64,000 bases of DNA from the NCBI GenBank assembly GCA_012064385.1, contig QRDG01001975.1, positions 312,412-376,411 of the forward strand, written 5' to 3'. Below are positions 45,901-56,999 of the stretch, piece after piece. Under the pieces are notes generated by a model. The model saw only the letters and a list, made by a program, of their open reading frames with translations, ran no database searches and was not told the DNA's origin. Source of the stretch: Puccinellia tenuiflora (taxonomy: Eukaryota > Streptophyta > Magnoliopsida > Poales > Poaceae). The translations under genes were made by a program, and so were the position numbers. Each line of letters begins with the position of its first letter. Positions within the stretch are counted from its first letter, which is position 1.

Positions 45901-47312
45901 TGATAATCCCTAAGAGCAAGGAATCACTGTAGCACAATTCGATAAGTATTTGAGTGTCGAACCCATGAGGAGCAAGGTAAACTATCTATTCTCTAAAGCC
46001 CTATAACCCTCTTATATGGCCTTTTATGCAAAGCAATAAATTTGAGTATGAAAGGAACTAACTAATGGAAGCAAGTGATGTGGAGTAGGTTTAACTAGCA
46101 ACAAATTTCTAAGAGCAAGTTTTCTAATGCAAGTTTCTTAAAGTAGCAAGTAGCAAGGATCTCAAGTAGCAAATATCTCAAGGGAGCAAATGTTCTGGCA
46201 ATTGTTATTTCATTCGTGTGGTTGTCACAATTAGTGAAGCACATGTTTTAGTCTTAACTGTTTCTTCTAGGGGGGAGCCATAAATAGGTGTAGCCAAGTA
46301 AATGAGCAAATTACACAACTCTTATGATGGATCTCATGGCCAATTAAATGTGCAGCACAAGAATTATTAAGACATAATTGTCCCACCATAGCCTTAAGTT
46401 CTAGGGTCCCCCATATATATCCCCCAATAGAGTAACTTCATGATTCGATCTCGGGTTTACTTGTCCTCCCAAGTCTCCCTCACTCCATTACCTTACCGGT
46501 GATCACCTTACATGCATTCCCCAACATATGCGTGCACTCATACATTGTACATCAAGACAATCATAAAAGATAACAAAACTTGTATGCAACCAATCAACAA
46601 ACTATTTCACTAATGCCATGAACAAATCACTTCTCAAACATAGATGGAGAGACACAATAGATCAAGGGAAAAGTATATTGCATCATATATCATGTTTGCC
46701 AAGAGTTTACAGTGGAGAGATGAGATGATCTTGTTGTAGAAGTTGATGATGAACACGCCGGAGGGGGGTGGAGCCCTCCGGAGGTGGATTTCGGCGGTGT
46801 TTCCCCCCTCCGATCTTCTCCGGCGGCAACCTTCTGTCTCTCTGTTTCTGGTTTTGTGTTTCTCCGCCGCCTCCTTGCGAAACTCCTCGGGGGCTCTTTA
46901 TATAGGAGTTTTTAGGTCACGAGGAAGCTTCGGGAAGAAGGATCAAGGCAAACGGAGCCACGAGGCCCAAAAGAGGTGGGCCCACGTGACCAGGTACAGG
47001 GGCCGCGTGGGGCACCTTATTTTGGCTCTCCGGCCTCCGTTTGCTTGCTTCCTTCGCTCCGAGGTCTTCCTCCTTCCAAAAAATGATCCTCGTAAATTTG
47101 CAGCTCATTATGACGTCGTTAAGGCCCTGAAATAAATAAGGAAAGAAATAGGATTTTTTCTGCCTGCGCAGGATTAATTCCATAAATAGGGGAAATCATT
47201 ATTAATTACCAAAAATCATTAAATAAAAGTAATATATCCCTTATATGATGCAAATATGAATGGAATACAAGTATTATAGTGCAAAGTTCATGTATGCATT
47301 TTACATGCATCA
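45901..47312 (-). repeat. 3' LTR of the nested element, complete (1412 bp)
   Basis: On the minus strand it starts TGATGCATGTAAAATGC at 47312 and ends at 45901. The purine tract (minus strand TTAAGCTTGGGGATG, 47327-47313) adjoins it. A TATA box is at 46894-46905. A GC-rich block with a gene-like look (46745-47080) is LTR, not a gene. Confidence 0.9.
46894..46905 (-). promoter_or_regulatory. TATA box in the nested element's LTR
   Basis: The minus strand reads CTATATAAAGAG about 410 bp from the LTR start. The other LTR has the same box at 51301-51310. Confidence 0.65.
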
Positions 47313-50300
47313 CATCCCCAAGCTTAACTCATGCTCGTCCTCGAGTATGGAAGTGATAAAACTAACATGAACTTTGCAATATAACAACAACATGGATATA
47401 AAAGATGATTGCTACTGCTACATAAAGTCAAATGATTCATTATTCAAAGAAGTAGCAATATGCAAACAGTTTATAAAGTGATATCAAGTATTCAATGCAA
47501 GGATGTTCAATGATAGTTCACAAAGTGTAACATAAAAGATAGTAATATGGACCACATGTATGCAATATGATAAGTAAGAACATCCTACATAGGTCCTAGA
47601 GTGAAGATGAAAATCTGAATATAAAAGGTGGACACTTTGGAAAAGATATATAAATGAGTAGAGGTAGAACATGCATAAGTTTCATCTATCCTCCAAACTA
47701 TTCTACTTAAGTTATTGAATGTAATGGTAATACTTGGTGTCAAGCTCTCATTCCCCTATCATAGCATCTTGAATGATTAAAGTTTACTGTGAAAGCAAAT
47801 ATGAGTAGTGGCCTTGATAAAGCAAAGGTTAGATGTCTCATGTCCCTTGAATACAAGTACTTACACCATGATTACTCATCTTGGGAAACAAAGCAAGTTT
47901 AAGTTATCTATCATTGTAAGTAATAATGGTATTATCAAGAGCCTCAACTGGGGTACCTCTTGTCCCATGATATGGATCAAGCCCACATCAAAACAACAAG
48001 ACAAACAAACATAATGAACAACCTCAACACCCTTTTTATTTACCACTTGATGTAGCCTTTTATTGTAGGGTGTATCACAGAAAGTTCAAAATAGCATGTA
48101 AGTAAATTTCCACCATGAATGATGCATGGCTTAGATTAGCGGCCGAGGTTTCTCTCTAACCATTTATACAAACTCATTTAAACTTACTCTATTTCCACAT
48201 TATTTCACCATGATAGGCATCCATAAGCAAAAGTACATGATATCAACTAAATAAATGATGGAACATGTTGAAAGCTTTGCATGTGACAACACATATGGGC
48301 TAACTCCCAACCTTAAACATTTATCAAGCCACTATCATCATAATATTAATCACAATGGTTCATGTTTATTAAATGCAATAAAAGTAAAGTGTGCATCAAG
48401 TTCACGAGAGCTTTTTAACCAACTTTTCCCATTACAATAAATAACATAATCATTTTCATTTAGAGGTATAGATAACACAAATAACATGATAAACATACTT
48501 GGAATAGCATAAAGCTAATAGGTAGATATGGTGGACTCACTAGAAAAAACTTTGGTTGAAGGTGTTGGAAACAAGTTTTTACTTGTTGGAATTTTTGGGC
48601 TAGCAAAAGGGAGAAAGATGACCATCTAGATGCATGCATGAGTGTCCATAGAACTAACTAATTCATGTCAAACAAGGTGAAATAACATACATCATCAAAA
48701 CATGAATAAAAGATAGCTCATGATAAAGCATTTGCAAATTATTACTCAAAGAAGCTCATGAATCATGCAACTATATGTGTCATTAAAAATCAACTTAGAC
48801 ATCCCTTTTCCAAATACAATAAAAGCATGAAAGAACACATATTTCCAGTAGCTTTCTCATATATAAATGATAGTTTGGTGGTCTCACAAAAAATGAAAAG
48901 CAAAGCAAAAACAAACAAAAAGACGCTCCAAGTTTATGCGATAGAGTGTATTGATCAAAAAACAGAAGTTAGACGTGTGCAAACCGAGAGTGTGTAGGTC
49001 TAGTGGGGATTTTCTCACATCCCCAAGCTTATGGCTTTCACCATCCTTAGATAACTCATGGTGCATCTCAAAACACCGTTTCTCCCATTTCTTTTCTGTG
49101 GGGTGACGTTAGTAGAGATAAATAAATAGGTCTCTTGCTGCATATAATCCATGGACTAAAATACATATGAATTTCCAGAAAGTGTATAATGTTTTATGCC
49201 TACTCATAAACTCAATTGTATCAAAAAGATTCAACTTAAAAGTTCAAAACAAGCAGAAAACAATATGGGACAGAATCTGTCCAGAAAAACAGCAGCAGCA
49301 AAACGTATTTTTCTGTCCTACTTAAACTCGTCGAAAAATTCTGAAAAAATTCATGCATACAGAGTATGAAAAGTTTCAGTTAAATTTAAAATCTCAGCTC
49401 ATTCAGAGTTACAGAATAAAAATGAAAAATCAAACCGTGCACAGACTTCGTGCAGGAATAAAATCTCCGAATAGAAATAGCAACTTTGTCAAACAAAAAT
49501 GGGTAAAACTTGGCACTTTATTAAAAATTCCAGAAACTAAGCTAAGCAAACATTCTCTTGTTACAGCAAAAGGACACAAAGAAAATCAAAAGTAAAAACT
49601 ACCGGGTTGCCTCCCGTAAAGCGCTTTCTTTATAGCCATATAGCTAGGCTTACTTACTTGGTATCAAGATGGTTGGAGTGAGGTGGCTTGGCATCCCCAA
49701 GCTTAAATTATTGTATGTAGGGTGAGCTTAGGGGTTACATCCCCAAGCTTGAGTTTTTGTCCCTCTTGATCTTGTTCATCACCCTCAATTATTCCACCTT
49801 AAAATTTATCTCATCATAAACTTGATTAGAGGGGTTAGTGCCTTCATAAATTAAATCCACATAGGTACAGCAAAGAAATATCATGAATTGATTCTAAACA
49901 TTAGCTACTGTTACTACGGTTGTGTAATGCTCCTTGATTAAAAGAACCGCACAAAACACAAGTAATGAGAGCAATGCGAAATAAAGACAGAATCTGTCAA
50001 AAACTGGACAGCCCGTAAAGAGTGAATTTTCAGAGGCACTTACGTTGCTCAAACCCAAAAACTTTGAACTAATGAATTGTGTATTAATAACTGAAGATTT
50101 CTTTTGTAAAATATAAAGTCAATATTCCTCTTCTGTGATTTTTAACATTTTTTGCAGTGAAGCTCAGGAATCTGTTTTCTGGACAGCAAATCACTATTGT
50201 TTAATCCTACCTCTCAAAAGAGGTTATTCTTGCCTTTTAAGATGAAAAACAAGATACAAAGGTGATGTCACTCTTTTTATTTGGTTTTAGATTTGGAAAA

Positions 50301-51006
50301 AGTTTTAATGATAGGGACTTTGCAATGGTTCCATTGGCATGAACAACACATGTTCAAGGTCGACCCCAACTTCTCCATTACTCATCCTTCTCATTTACTT
50401 TCCCAATTTTTATGTAAAGTGAAAATCTTAAACTAATTGTTAGAAAACAGTAGGTAAAGTTATTTTACATATTGTAAGGATATAAAGGTGTGCTCAAACT
50501 GAATAGGACATTAAAGCATAAGGAACATACCACAGAATATTAAACAATTTACTTTTAAGTCTAACTCTCTTCCTATGCATTGGAGTTTTATATATGAATA
50601 AATAACAGCAAACTTGAGGTAACCAATGCATATAATAATCAATAGCTTGCATTTTAAATAACATAGACACATAAAGGGTATTCTTATCTCTTCCCCTCTC
50701 ATAATAGTTGCAAGCATTAAAGTTAAACATAACCACATAGTTTTGAATAGAATCACCATATAAAGACTTATCATCTAATGAGCATAATGGATCATCATGT
50801 AAATTAAGCATCATCATATAGCATGTCCAAACCATATTCTTCATCATTATTAATAATGTTCTCATTAGGCATAGGTTGATATTCTTCCTCATCATCAGAG
50901 TCATAAAAGCAAAGTTTATCATTAGCAAAATCTTGAGTGTTACCCTCATCCATAGGTGGTGAAGGTGGAAGTTCCTTCTCTTCATTCTCTAGTTGTTCAT
51001 CATTTT
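47313..51006 (-). other. Interior of the nested element, non-coding, with repeated polypurine-like motifs
   Basis: About 3.7 kb with no frame longer than about 160 codons and no recognised domain. The motif AAGCTTGGGGATG (minus strand) occurs four times: at about 47313-47325, 49018-49030, 49692-49704 and 49739-49751. Near 50850-51000 an acidic, Asp/Glu/Asn-rich frame remnant is visible on the minus strand. The rest is AT-rich. Confidence 0.65.
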
Positions 51007-51716
51007 CACTAATGCCATGAACAAATCACTAATGCCATGAACAAATCACTTCTCAAACATAGATGGAGAGACACAATAGATCAAGGGAAAAGTATACTGC
51101 ATCATACATCATGTTTGCCAAGAGTTTACAGTGGAGAGATGATCTTGCTGTGATGAACACGCCAGAGGGGGGTGGAGCCCTCCGGAGGTGGATTTCGGCA
51201 GCGTTTCCCCCCTCCGATCTTCTCCGGCGGCAGCCTTCTGTCTCTCTGTTTCTGGTTTTGTGTTTCTCCGCCGCCTCCTTGCGAAACTCCTCGGGGGGCT
51301 CTTTATATAGGAGTTTTTAGGTCACGAGGAAGCTTCGGGAAGAAGGATCGAGGCAAACGGAGCCACGAGGCCCAAAAGAGGTGGGCCCACGCGGCCAGGT
51401 ACAGGGGCCGCGTGGGGCACCTTCTTTTGGCTCTCCGGCCTCCGTTTGCTTGCTTCCTTCGCTCCGAGGTCTTCCTCCTTCCAAAAAAATGATCCTCGTA
51501 AATTTGCAGCTCATTATGACGTCGTTAAGGCCCTGAAATAAATAAGGAAAGAAATAGGGTTTTCTACCTACGCAGGATTAATTCCATAAATAGGGGAAAT
51601 CATTATTAATTTCCAAAAATCATTAAATAACAGTAATATACCCCTTATATGATGCAAATATGAATGGAATACAAGTGTTATAGTGCAAAGTTCATGTATG
51701 CATTTTACATGCATCA
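51007..51716 (-). repeat. 5' LTR of the nested element, truncated to its first 710 bp
   Basis: It aligns to 46610-47312. Its inner edge is a 20-bp perfect tandem duplication of CACTAATGCCATGAACAAAT (51007-51046), a scar at the deletion junction; the other LTR has a single copy. The TATA box is retained at 51301-51310. Confidence 0.88.
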
Positions 51717-51775
51717 TCATGTTTACCGAGCTCAGTCTTCGCTTGGGGACAAGCGGAGTCTAAGCTTGGGGGAGT
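51717..51775 (+). other. End of Athila-like 3' region with target duplication and polypurine tract
   Basis: TCATG (51717-51721) is the right copy of the nested element's target duplication. The Athila 3' region then resumes and ends in AAGCTTGGGGGAGT (51762-51775), the polypurine tract, directly before the LTR. Confidence 0.85.
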
Positions 51776-53294
51776 TGATACGTCCATTTTGCATCACTAT
51801 TTTACATCATAATTTTGTCGTTATTCATTGATATATTTCATATTATGATGCAATACTTATGTTATTTTATCCTATTTTGCATGTTTGGCATTTATTGAAG
51901 ATGCATCACCCGGAGCCCGGAATCAGCTGGAAAAGTTCCTGTCAAGACACCTGACTTCAGAAGCCTGAAAAATTCCAGAAAAATTCAGAGATCAATATTT
52001 AAGGAAATAAGTCACGTAACCAGAAGGGGCAAAGAGGCGAGCAGCAGGGGGCAGGTGCGACCCCCTACCGCGGGCCCACCTAGGGCCGCGGCAGGGGCCC
52101 GCCCCTGGCCCCTGTGGCCCCTCTCCGTCTCCCCTTTGGCGTGCTATTACCCGGTGACCTAAAAACATCAGGACAATCGACGAAGAATTATTCCGCCGCC
52201 TCCACGAGGCGGAAACCAGACAGAGAGAAGAAGGGCTCCGGCAGGGAGAAATTTGCCGGGGAATTTCCCTCCCGGAGGGGGGAATCGCCGCCATCGTCAT
52301 CACCATCACGCCAAGCATCATCAGGATCATCATCAACACCATCTCCACCATCAGCACCGTCATCACCGTCACCATCCCATCTCATCCTGCTGTAGCAATT
52401 GTGATTGTTTTGTTATTAGTTCATTGGGATCGAATCCCGGGTGTTGATTACCACTTGTAGTTGATGCTTGATAGTTTTATCGGTGAATTAACATCACAAT
52501 CAGATTGTTGCCCTTGTTCATATCACCTCTGATCATTATCTATATGATGTCTTGTGAGTAGTTCGTTTGGTTCTTCAGGACATGGGAAAAGCCTAGTTGC
52601 TAGTAATTGCATAATGTTGAGTAATATTTAATGGTTTGATTTATGTTGTGGTGTTATTCCTCAAGTGGTATCGTGTGAACGTCGACTACATGATACTTCA
52701 CCTTTAAAAGGGCCTAGGGGAATGCATAGTGTATTTAGTTTGCTTATGGTAGGGTTGCAGGAGTGACAGAAACCTAAACCCCAATTTGTGAACTAGTGCA
52801 TTAGGGAGTGTAGGATCTCGGAGTTTAAGGCTATAGTTAGGTTTTTATCTTAATTAATTTCTTATAGTTGCGGATGCTTGCAAGGGGTTTAATCACAAGT
52901 ATGCATTTGTCCAAGTAAGGGCGGTGCATTAGCATAGGTCTACCCACACAACACTTTATCAAAACATTGAAGGTTAATCACCGGCGTGCAATGAAACTGG
53001 CTAGGCAGAAAATCCCATGTGTCCTCGAGAACGTTTTAATCATCATAAGTAACACAACCGGCCTGTCCTTTGAGCTTAAAAGGATTGGCTATTTGCTGCA
53101 ACTATTGTGGCACTCTTTTATTTACTTGTTCTTTATTTGTTCTTTATATCAAAAATCCAAAAACATTTCTCTTTTAGTGCTTGCAGTGAAACCTTGCTGA
53201 AATCCACTTGTCAACACCTTCTGCTCCTCGTTGGGTTCGACACTCTTACTTATCGAAAGGACTACGATAGATCCCCTATACTTCTGGGTCGTCA
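51776..53294 (+). repeat. 3' LTR of the plus-strand Athila-like element (1519 bp)
   Basis: It begins TGATACGTCCATTTTGCATCA, a start I know from very common Triticeae Gypsy families, and ends GGGTCGTCA at 53294. A CAT/CAC-rich microsatellite is inside. The partner LTR is outside the window. The following AGTAT is the candidate target duplication. Confidence 0.85.
52290..52382 (+). repeat. Trinucleotide-type ATC/CAC-rich simple repeat
   Basis: Interrupted repeats of CATCAC, CATCAT and CACCAT inside the Athila-like LTR. They yield poly-His or Asp/Met-rich frames that are not genes. Confidence 0.8.
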
Positions 53295-54345
53295 AGTATA
53301 CATTGTGGATCTAAAAGTGATTTTTGCAAAAAATCATGACCAAACTATGCGGCACTCGTAGTTCAAATCAGACCCACTTCCAGCGAAATCGGCAGGAACT
53401 TATCTGAAATGTTTGAAATGTCTAAGTATGTTTTTATATCCAAACCCAGGGTTAAATGCACTTATAAGGTGGTCTATTATTTTCTATCTATTTGGATGTT
53501 TCTCTTTCGGTGAACCATTTTGGTAGCTGCTTCACAAAAAAATCCTGTTTTGACACGAAAAAAAATGAAAAATGGTTTTTTTATTCAACGAAAACCCTAA
53601 ACCTCTTAGTCAATACTATTCTACAACCAAGATACACAAGCGTGTCAAAAATTTCCTCATTCCGATATTTTTTGCTATGCTAAATGTCATACCCTAAGTC
53701 CCTAACTCATTTCAGTCGAAAACCATACATCTTTGTACCTCGTAGCTCATTTCTGTGAAAGTTTTTATATAAAAACCTTCATAACTCATGTTTATAATAT
53801 TTTCCAGGTGGTAGGTCACATAAAAGGATGCCATGTGAAGGCTTTCCATTTTTTTGATTTTTTTTGAATTAGTTATGTCTAACCCTAGCCCGAAACCGAG
53901 ACCGTAAACCTTACGACAAACCTAAACCTAACCGTAACTTCGATCCAACAAAAACTGTCAAAGATCTTTAAAGAAAGTATACATTGTGGATCTAAAAGTG
54001 ATTTTTGCAAAAAATCATGACCAAACTATGCGGCACTCGTAGTTCAAATCAGGCCCACTTCCAGCGAAATCGGCAGGAACTTATCTGAAATGTTTGAAAC
54101 GCCTAAGTACGTTTTTATATCCAAACCCAGGGTTAAATGCACTTATAAGGTGGTCTATTATTTTCTATCTATTTGGATGTTTCTCTTTCGGTGAACCATT
54201 TTGGTAGCTGCTTTTTTTTATTCAATGAAAACCCTAAACCCCTTAGTCAATACTATTCTACGACCAAGATACACAAGTGTGTCAAAAATTGCCTCATTCC
54301 GACATGTTTTGCTATGTTAAATGTCATACCCTAGCTCATTTCAGT
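53295..54345. repeat. Tandem duplication, 681-bp unit, at the Athila-like boundary
   Basis: AGTATACATTGTGGATC starts copies at 53295 and 53976. The second copy matches the first with substitutions and small indels to about 54345, then diverges. The first copy begins exactly where the LTR ends, so the Athila-like element was inserted within this repeat. The sequence resembles DNA-transposon (CACTA-type) interior of Triticeae, which I cannot confirm. Confidence 0.75.
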
Positions 54346-54779
54346 CGATCACTCTCCTTCGAACTCTTTACAGCTTCGTCCGTGATGGCTCATTTTGTGT
54401 GAAGCTTTTTCATGAAAATGTACCTACACCAAGTTTATATTTTTTCTCATAACCATGTCACATATGACGGCAATGTGCACAGGTTTTGTATTTTTTTTAT
54501 AATTATTTATGCTCATTTGCATTTGAATTTGATGGTTCTGAACAAATTAAGGATCAACAATGGCAAATGCAAAGTTTTAATTTGGCAAAACAGAGCGTGG
54601 ATGCAAAGAAAACAGAAGCAATGATGTAACCAAGCAATTTCTCATTTGTCTATCATTTCATCTGTATAACTTGGTAGCAACTGACGTTGCTATGTCCCAA
54701 TGTGTATATATTTGTACTGATAGTTTCTAAAATGTTTGGTGAATTATTTGAATATGATGTGCCACTGTGTATACATGTG
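54346..54779. other. Unassigned AT-rich DNA
   Basis: No coding capacity or structure seen. Probably still part of the DNA element that holds the 681-bp repeats. Confidence 0.4.
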
Positions 54780-55172
54780 ATTTGGATGAAATGACGAAAT
54801 TATGAGAGTGATCACACACTAATAAGTTTTGAGTAAACGTGGACGATTGAACTATCAACACCGACGATTCAATTCATGAACCGTTTGTGATAACAATAAA
54901 ATACGCACGGTAAAATAAATAAAACCATGTGCGATCTTAGAGAACACGACGATTCTAATGTACAAACCGTGGTCAATGCCCTAATATCACACACAATTGC
55001 AAGAGATTTTTTTGTGTGTGAAGTCCGCCCCATCGCACATGGTTTAGTCGATTGTGTGCGATGAATGACCATAACGCGTACCATGTATAGTGATGGGCGC
55101 TAGAATCGTGTCCGATGGCCAAAGTCGTACAAACAGAAAAAAAAAACACTACTCAATGGACGAGTAGTGTTT
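54780..55172. mobile_element. CACTA-like subterminal region and terminus (candidate)
   Basis: Short words related to CCATGTGCGAT / ATCGCACATGG and GTGTGCGAT recur in both orientations from about 54930 to 55080, the pattern of CACTA subterminal repeats. The block ends in a perfect 11-bp inverted repeat (AAACACTACTC at 55144-55154, GAGTAGTGTTT at 55162-55172), which contains CACTA and TAGTG. The left terminus is not in the window, so the class is provisional. Confidence 0.4.
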
Positions 55173-55969
55173 ATTATTTATCCTACTTTGAGCTCCACAT
55201 AGGCTTGGGTGAGTAAACAGTACAACTAGTTATTTTATTGACTTGTTCGTTGTGGTATTGTCGATTAACTAACAATTTTTTTTACATTTAAATAGGTTTT
55301 ATAGCTATTCCCTTTCAAATCCCATCAACCCGTCTCTATTGAGACGTCACATCGGAAGGGGATCTGGAGGTCTCTTATTCGGCGGCGCCGCCGAAGTCAC
55401 CAGAGTACGCCGACGAGCGCCCGAAAAGCTAGCTACGAAGCCTGCACCTAGACTACAGCTATACATAGCCGAGCGCTGGAACCGGAGACCCCCCTCCCGC
55501 CAGAGAGCCCGAGGCTCTCGGGGAAGAGAAGCCGCCAGAACCAGCGCCGGCAGAAATTTCGCCTCTCTCGCCGCCTTGAACAGTAGAGGTGGGGAAGAGA
55601 GCGAAAAGGCGGGGAGCAAGAGTGTTTTGGCTGGAGGGGTCGAGTTGAGGGAAAGATACCGGGTTCAAGTCGGGCTTTGTGGACCACATGATACGAAGCG
55701 ATCGGACTATCACACGACGTGGAAGCGGAGAAAAGTAAAATACTTTTGCTTTGAGATTTTCAGAAAGGGAATCGAGAATTTTCCTCGCCAATGTTTGCAC
55801 TTCTCATATTTTTCCCAACTTTGTTTCAAATTTTGTTTACCTTTCCCTATTGTTACCATAGTTTCTTTTCCTGCAATGTGATTATTTTGCACTCTGCTAG
55901 CCTAGGCCCACTGACAATTGTACAAAGACTAAAATAGCCCCTTGTAATGTTTGGAATAGGATCGAGGCC
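55173..55969. other. Unassigned intergenic DNA with a GC-rich patch
   Basis: Positions 55340-55690 are GC-rich and open in several frames on both strands (for example 55339-55881 plus), but show no domain, repeat or codon pattern that I recognise. It may be a decayed gene end. Confidence 0.4.
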
Positions 55970-56341
55970 GAACTGATTCATTCCCCTCTCCTCCTCCGCC
56001 GGAGATGCACCCGGGGAACGGCGGCGGTGACCGGAGCTCCCACCGCTCCTCCCTACTGTTTTCCGTTGAACCTACTGCGTTAACGTCTCCGTCGGACCGA
56101 GCGGCGGCTACTCGGATATCGATGCACTCGGCCGCCATCCTCCTCGCGCTGGCCGTCGGCGCCTCGGCGGTTTGACGGCGAGGTGCCAGCCGCTGAGCTG
56201 GGATATGGGGGCGAGGCGCCGCGGAGTTTGGACTTAGAGGTCACAGGCATGGAGGCGAACAGCGGTCTCAGGTTCTCCGGCGGCAGCGGCAGCCCCGACC
56301 GGATCCATCGAAACAGAGCAACCGCTCCATCCATATTCATG
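55970..56341 (+). other. Exon-like GC-rich segment with a small ORF
   Basis: An ATG at 56005 opens 56 codons to a TGA at 56173-56175. The product is Ser/Arg-rich, ending in a hydrophobic stretch (AAILLALAVGASAV). The GC-rich block stops at a consensus GT donor (ATG|GTAAGC, 56341-56342). It looks like a first exon or leader of a grass gene, but no continuation is found downstream, so it is a weak candidate or a gene fragment. Confidence 0.25.
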
Positions 56342-56600
56342 GTAAGCTCAACTGACCACCCTCGCCCAGCTCAGAAATAGCTAACTGAAGCTGACTGAAA
56401 ACTAGCTGCTAAAACTGAACCAAAAAACTAGCACCTATAGTGTCAGATAAGTAGATAGCCACTAACTAAATGAACTGCATTTGAACAACGTAGACTAGAA
56501 TTATACTAGTACATGCGTAAATACTGTTAGCGTAAACACTTATTCCAGAAACATTGAAAAGGAGGGAGAGATCGGGGAGTAAAGTAAGGGGGCCTACTGC

Positions 56601-56990
56601 CGGAAAGTTCATTTGGAACCCGGGCTCCAGGGAGCCCGGGATTTCAAAATTTGAAAATCCGCACATTTTGGTTTCCAAAAATCGAGAAAAATTACCAGGT
56701 GTAGATATCACCTAGATCTACAAGCGTGCCAAATTTCAAGGACAGATTCGTTTTATTCTGGGCTAGATCTAAAAGACAAATTTCTGAATCGACATACCCA
56801 GATTCAAAATTTTGAAATCTGTCAGAATTTGTTTTTTTGCACAGCCGTCAAAAAAAATTCACGGGCGTGTGTCTCGACAGTACCTACACCTGTGATTTTT
56901 TTCACATTTTTTTGAAACAGAAAAATGTGCTTTTCAATTTTTTCAAAATACCGGGCTCCCTGGAGCCCGGGAGCCAAAACACCGCACTCG
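56601..56990. mobile_element. Mutator-type MITE, 390 bp
   Basis: A perfect 9-bp direct repeat GCCTACTGC flanks it (56592-56600 and 56991-56999), the target duplication size of Mutator elements. The ends are inverted copies: CCCGGGCTCCAGGGAGCCCGGG on the left against CCGGGCTCCCTGGAGCCCGGG on the right, followed by matching TTTCAAAAT-type stretches inside. There is no coding capacity. Confidence 0.8.
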
Positions 56991-56999
56991 GCCTACTGC

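Larger units (their letters stand above)
45901..51716 (-). mobile_element. Nested Athila-like element on minus strand, 5' LTR truncated
   Basis: Both ends are proven by the TCATG duplication. On the minus strand the 5' LTR is the right copy (51716-51007) and the 3' LTR the left copy (47312-45901). The right LTR lacks its second half, and the primer-binding site and gag start are missing, so an internal deletion joined the middle of the LTR to internal DNA. The interior (47313-51006) has no usable frame. It is inserted in the 3' region of the plus-strand Athila-like element. Confidence 0.9.
39041..53294 (+). mobile_element. Athila-like Gypsy retrotransposon on plus strand, 5' part interrupted by MULE
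   Basis: Sense order is gag (partial), protease, RT, RNase H, integrase, an extra open frame, a long 3' non-coding region interrupted by another element (45901-51716), a purine tract and the 3' LTR (51776-53294). The FMDDFSVYG RT box and the DMGASASAIPY protease motif are typical of the grass Athila group. The 5' LTR and first half of gag are not in the window. Two frameshifts and two stop codons show this copy is dead. Confidence 0.88.

Noticed and set aside
46743..47135. 130-codon frame repeated in part at 51063-51492
   Set aside because: It is the GC-rich leader part of the nested element's two LTRs.
52253..52447. His-rich frame in 52253-52447
   Set aside because: It is a CAT/CAC simple repeat inside an LTR.
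55339..55881. 180-codon plus-strand frame
   Set aside because: Arg/Gly/Ala composition from a GC-rich patch, open on the opposite strand as well, no motif recognised.
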